23,643 nt of DNA from positions 1-23,643 of the forward strand of contig CAJMQT010000015.1 in NCBI GenBank assembly GCA_905215655.1, written 5' to 3'. Below the pieces are notes generated by a model that was not told where the DNA came from, made no database searches, and saw only the letters and a program-made list of their open reading frames with translations. The stretch comes from an uncultured bacterium. Lineage in GTDB: Bacteria; Bacteroidota; Bacteroidia; Bacteroidales; Bacteroidaceae. Below, in pieces: positions 21,621 to 23,643 of the stretch. The position numbers were made by a program, and so were the translations under genes. Each line of letters begins with the position of its first letter. Positions within the stretch are counted from its first letter, which is position 1.

Positions 21621-23519
21621 ATGGATAAAAAGATTATAGCTATTACAGGAATGGCGTGTGCGGGATGTGCCGCCAATGTGGAGAAATGCCTGCGACGGCT
21701 CGAAGGGGTCGTGTCTGCCGACGTGAACTTTGCCACTCGCACGGCATCGGTTGAATATGACCCTACGTTAATTTCGCCGCAGACGATGAAAGAAGAGGTA
21801 ATCAAAGCCGGTTACGACCTTATCATTGACGAAGGGCAATCGTTGGAAATCATTGAAAGAAACTCATACCAAAAACTGATAAGACAGGTGCTGACGTCAT
21901 GGATTTTCGCTCTGTTGACCATGTGCATCTCAATGAAATGGCTGGACGCGGGCAGCGAAATAGCCGCTAACCAACTTATGCTTATCATCGCGCTGCTCAA
22001 CATTGTCTGCTGCGGACGCCGCTTTTACATCGGCGCATGGAAGCAACTGCTGCACGGAACGGCCAATATGGATACGCTGGTGGCGATGAGTACGCTGACG
22101 TCCTTTGTTTTCAGCGTGTTCAACACATTCTGGGGAGACGCCTTTTGGAGTGCGCGCGGCATGGAAAACCATACGTATTACGACGCCTCGGTAATGATAA
22201 TAACCTTCGTCCTGACGGGTCGCGCTCTTGAAGAGAAGGCCAAGAACGGTACGGCATCGGCAATCCGCGCATTAATCGGGATGTCGCCGAAAACGGCGCA
22301 TGTTGTCAACGGCAACGAGACGAACGATGTTCCGATAACAACTCTTGAACGGGGAGACATCATCGAGGTGCGTCCGGGCGAAAAAGTGCCGGTAGACGGC
22401 ACCGTAACAGACGGCGGCGCATACATCGACGAGAGCATGATTACCGGCGAACCGACACCTGCAATGAAAGAGGACGGCGGCAAGGTGTTCGCCGGAACAA
22501 TATCCAAGCAGGGCACGTTACGATTCCGTGCCGAGGCGACGGGCGACAAAACGATGCTCGCCCGAATAATAAGTATGGTGCAGGAGGCTCAGGGCAGCAA
22601 GGCGCCTGTGCAACGGACGGTAGACAAAATCGCCGCCGTGTTTGTGCCGACGGTGCTCTGCCTGTCGGTCGCAACCTTTGTCTTATGGTACGCTTTGGGC
22701 GGAAGCAGCCGGTTACCGCAAGCCGTCATGTCGGCGGTATCGGTGCTCGTGATAGCCTGCCCGTGTGCCCTCGGACTTGCAACGCCTACGGCTATCATGG
22801 TGGGAGTTGGTCGCGCGGCGCGCCGTAACATCCTGATAAAAGACGCGGCGGCTCTCGAAAGCATCCGCAAAATCGACGCTTTGGTAATCGACAAGACGGG
22901 AACGCTGACAATACCTAACAAGGATGTCGACTTCACAAAAGCCGACATACTGTCTTTCGAAGAGCGCGAGACGCTGAAACCCTTTGCACGCGAGGCTATG
23001 GCTGCTCTGCAAAGAGAGGGCGTTGAGGTATATATGATGAGCGGCGACAAGGATGAAGCCGCCGAATATTGGGCGAAAAAGGCGGGAATAAGTCATTGGC
23101 GTAGCCGCGTAATGCCGCAGGACAAGGAAGATATGGTAAGAAGTCTGCAAGCCGAAGGCAGGCATGTGGCGATGGTAGGCGACGGTATAAACGACACTCA
23201 GGCGCTGGCCGCCGCCGACGTAAGCATTGCCATGGGCAAGGGAACGGACGTTGCGATGGACATTGCGCAGGCAACGCTGATGGGTACAGACCTCCGCCGT
23301 ATCCCCGAAGCCGTCGAACTGTCGCGCAAGACGGTCGGCATGATACGCCAAAACCTGTTCTGGGCGTTCATTTACAACGTCATCTGCATTCCGCTCGCAG
23401 CCGGTTTACCGTGGCTGTTCGGGCTGCATTGGCAGATAACACCGATGTGGGCAAGCGCCCTTATGGCGCTGTCGAGCATCAGCGTGGTGCTCAACAGTTT
23501 AAGACTTAAAGCGAATTAA
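21621..23519 (+). CDS. copA: Cu+-type P1B ATPase lacking a recognisable N domain
   Basis: A heavy-metal P-type ATPase of 632 residues. An N-terminal HMA domain has the metal site MACAGC (C13, C16). Eight membrane segments can be counted. The actuator-domain motif TGE is T275-E277. The metal-channel motif CPC is C380-C382, and the phosphorylation motif DKTGTLT starts at D424. The hinge and P-domain motifs are SGD (474-476) and GDGIND (520-525). Cu+-type residues occur in TM7 (FIYN) and TM8 (PMWASALMALSSISVVLNSL). Only 43 residues separate DKTGTLT from SGD, with no SEHP or glycine-rich nucleotide-binding motifs, so the N domain is absent. The frame is continuous. The expected role is Cu+ export from the cytoplasm, but ATP binding is unexplained. 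It stands alone, without chaperone or regulator genes nearby. Confidence 0.9.
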   Translation: MDKKIIAITGMACAGCAANVEKCLRRLEGVVSADVNFATRTASVEYDPTLISPQTMKEEVIKAGYDLIIDEGQSLEIIERNSYQKLIRQVLTSWIFALLTMCISMKWLDAGSEIAANQLMLIIALLNIVCCGRRFYIGAWKQLLHGTANMDTLVAMSTLTSFVFSVFNTFWGDAFWSARGMENHTYYDASVMIITFVLTGRALEEKAKNGTASAIRALIGMSPKTAHVVNGNETNDVPITTLERGDIIEVRPGEKVPVDGTVTDGGAYIDESMITGEPTPAMKEDGGKVFAGTISKQGTLRFRAEATGDKTMLARIISMVQEAQGSKAPVQRTVDKIAAVFVPTVLCLSVATFVLWYALGGSSRLPQAVMSAVSVLVIACPCALGLATPTAIMVGVGRAARRNILIKDAAALESIRKIDALVIDKTGTLTIPNKDVDFTKADILSFEERETLKPFAREAMAALQREGVEVYMMSGDKDEAAEYWAKKAGISHWRSRVMPQDKEDMVRSLQAEGRHVAMVGDGINDTQALAAADVSIAMGKGTDVAMDIAQATLMGTDLRRIPEAVELSRKTVGMIRQNLFWAFIYNVICIPLAAGLPWLFGLHWQITPMWASALMALSSISVVLNSLRLKAN

Positions 23520-23643
23520 GGATTTCAGAAGGTCTAAAAATAACGAAAGCGGCTGTTATATTTTCGCAGAGGCAGTTAACCCCAATCGGTCATTAGACCG
23601 CAAGAACCATTATTCTCATGATTAAATCGGCTTTTTCATCGTT
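23520..23643. other. Downstream end of window
   Basis: There is no gene in the last 124 bases. A perfect 5-bp hairpin CGGTC-ATTA-GACCG lies at 23587-23600 but has no T-run after it, so I do not call it a terminator. Confidence 0.5.

Noticed and set aside
21621..23519. Frameshift or pseudogene explanation for the short ATPase
   Set aside because: The frame is open from start to stop and both flanking motif sets are in register. An in-frame loss is needed, and I saw no N-domain remnant in other frames between 22910 and 22970.
23587..23600. Terminator of the ATPase gene
   Set aside because: The CGGTC/GACCG hairpin is perfect but short and is followed by CAAGAACC, without a T-run.

Overview
The window reads as chromosomal DNA of a Bacteroidota bacterium, most likely an oral- or gut-type Prevotella or close relative. 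The grounds are start sites without Shine-Dalgarno sequences, repeated promoters of the Bacteroidota form TTG-N19/20-TAnnTTTG, gene families typical of the phylum (long-form HisG, a DUF4491 protein, an SDR beside UxuA, an Omp40/41-like OmpA protein, an acyl-ACP thioesterase within an ilv cluster), and AAAAGACCGTCTTTT-type intergenic repeats that I associate from memory with Prevotella. The genus is inference.

Layout. (1) 1-6511: a branched-chain amino-acid block, ilvD-ilvB-ilvN-acyl-ACP thioesterase-ilvC, all on +. It has a promoter before ilvD, a second promoter before ilvC and a terminator after ilvC. (2) 6635-8047, minus: an aldo/keto reductase followed by a lipoprotein flavodoxin. (3) 8048-8514: a repeat-bearing gap. 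(4) 8515-11329, plus: DUF4491 membrane protein, rlmH, uxuA and an SDR that probably replaces UxuB in hexuronate catabolism. (5) 11443-12660, minus: an MltF-like lytic transglycosylase lipoprotein, divergent from (6) 12874-16243, plus: hisG-hisD-hisC, with a long hairpin between hisD and hisC and no hisB after hisC. (7) 16244-16710: a repeat and terminator region holding a 57-bp near-perfect palindrome. (8) 16711-19638, minus: cobU-cobT-cobS-cobC, which builds the lower nucleotide loop of cobalamin. (9) 19961-21112, plus: a major OmpA-family outer-membrane protein with strong promoter, biased codons and a clear terminator. (10) 21186-21260: 22-bp tandem repeats. (11) 21621-23519, plus: a Cu+-type P1B ATPase that appears to lack the ATP-binding N domain.

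Functionally the window is mostly core metabolism. IlvB/IlvN make acetolactate, IlvC reduces and isomerises it, and IlvD dehydrates the diol to the keto acids for valine, isoleucine and leucine. The neighbouring thioesterase suggests a tie to fatty-acid synthesis. HisG, HisD and HisC carry out the first, last and transamination steps of histidine synthesis. CobU, CobT, CobS and CobC turn cobinamide plus dimethylbenzimidazole into cobalamin.

The most unusual item is the 632-residue copper ATPase. It keeps the metal-binding, transmembrane, actuator and phosphorylation motifs, but has only about 20 residues where a nucleotide-binding domain of roughly 110-120 residues should be. Other points worth attention are the dispersed palindromic repeats, the hisD-hisC hairpin, the missing hisB and the cob operon without room for a riboswitch. 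I found no rRNA, tRNA, CRISPR array, insertion sequence or phage gene.
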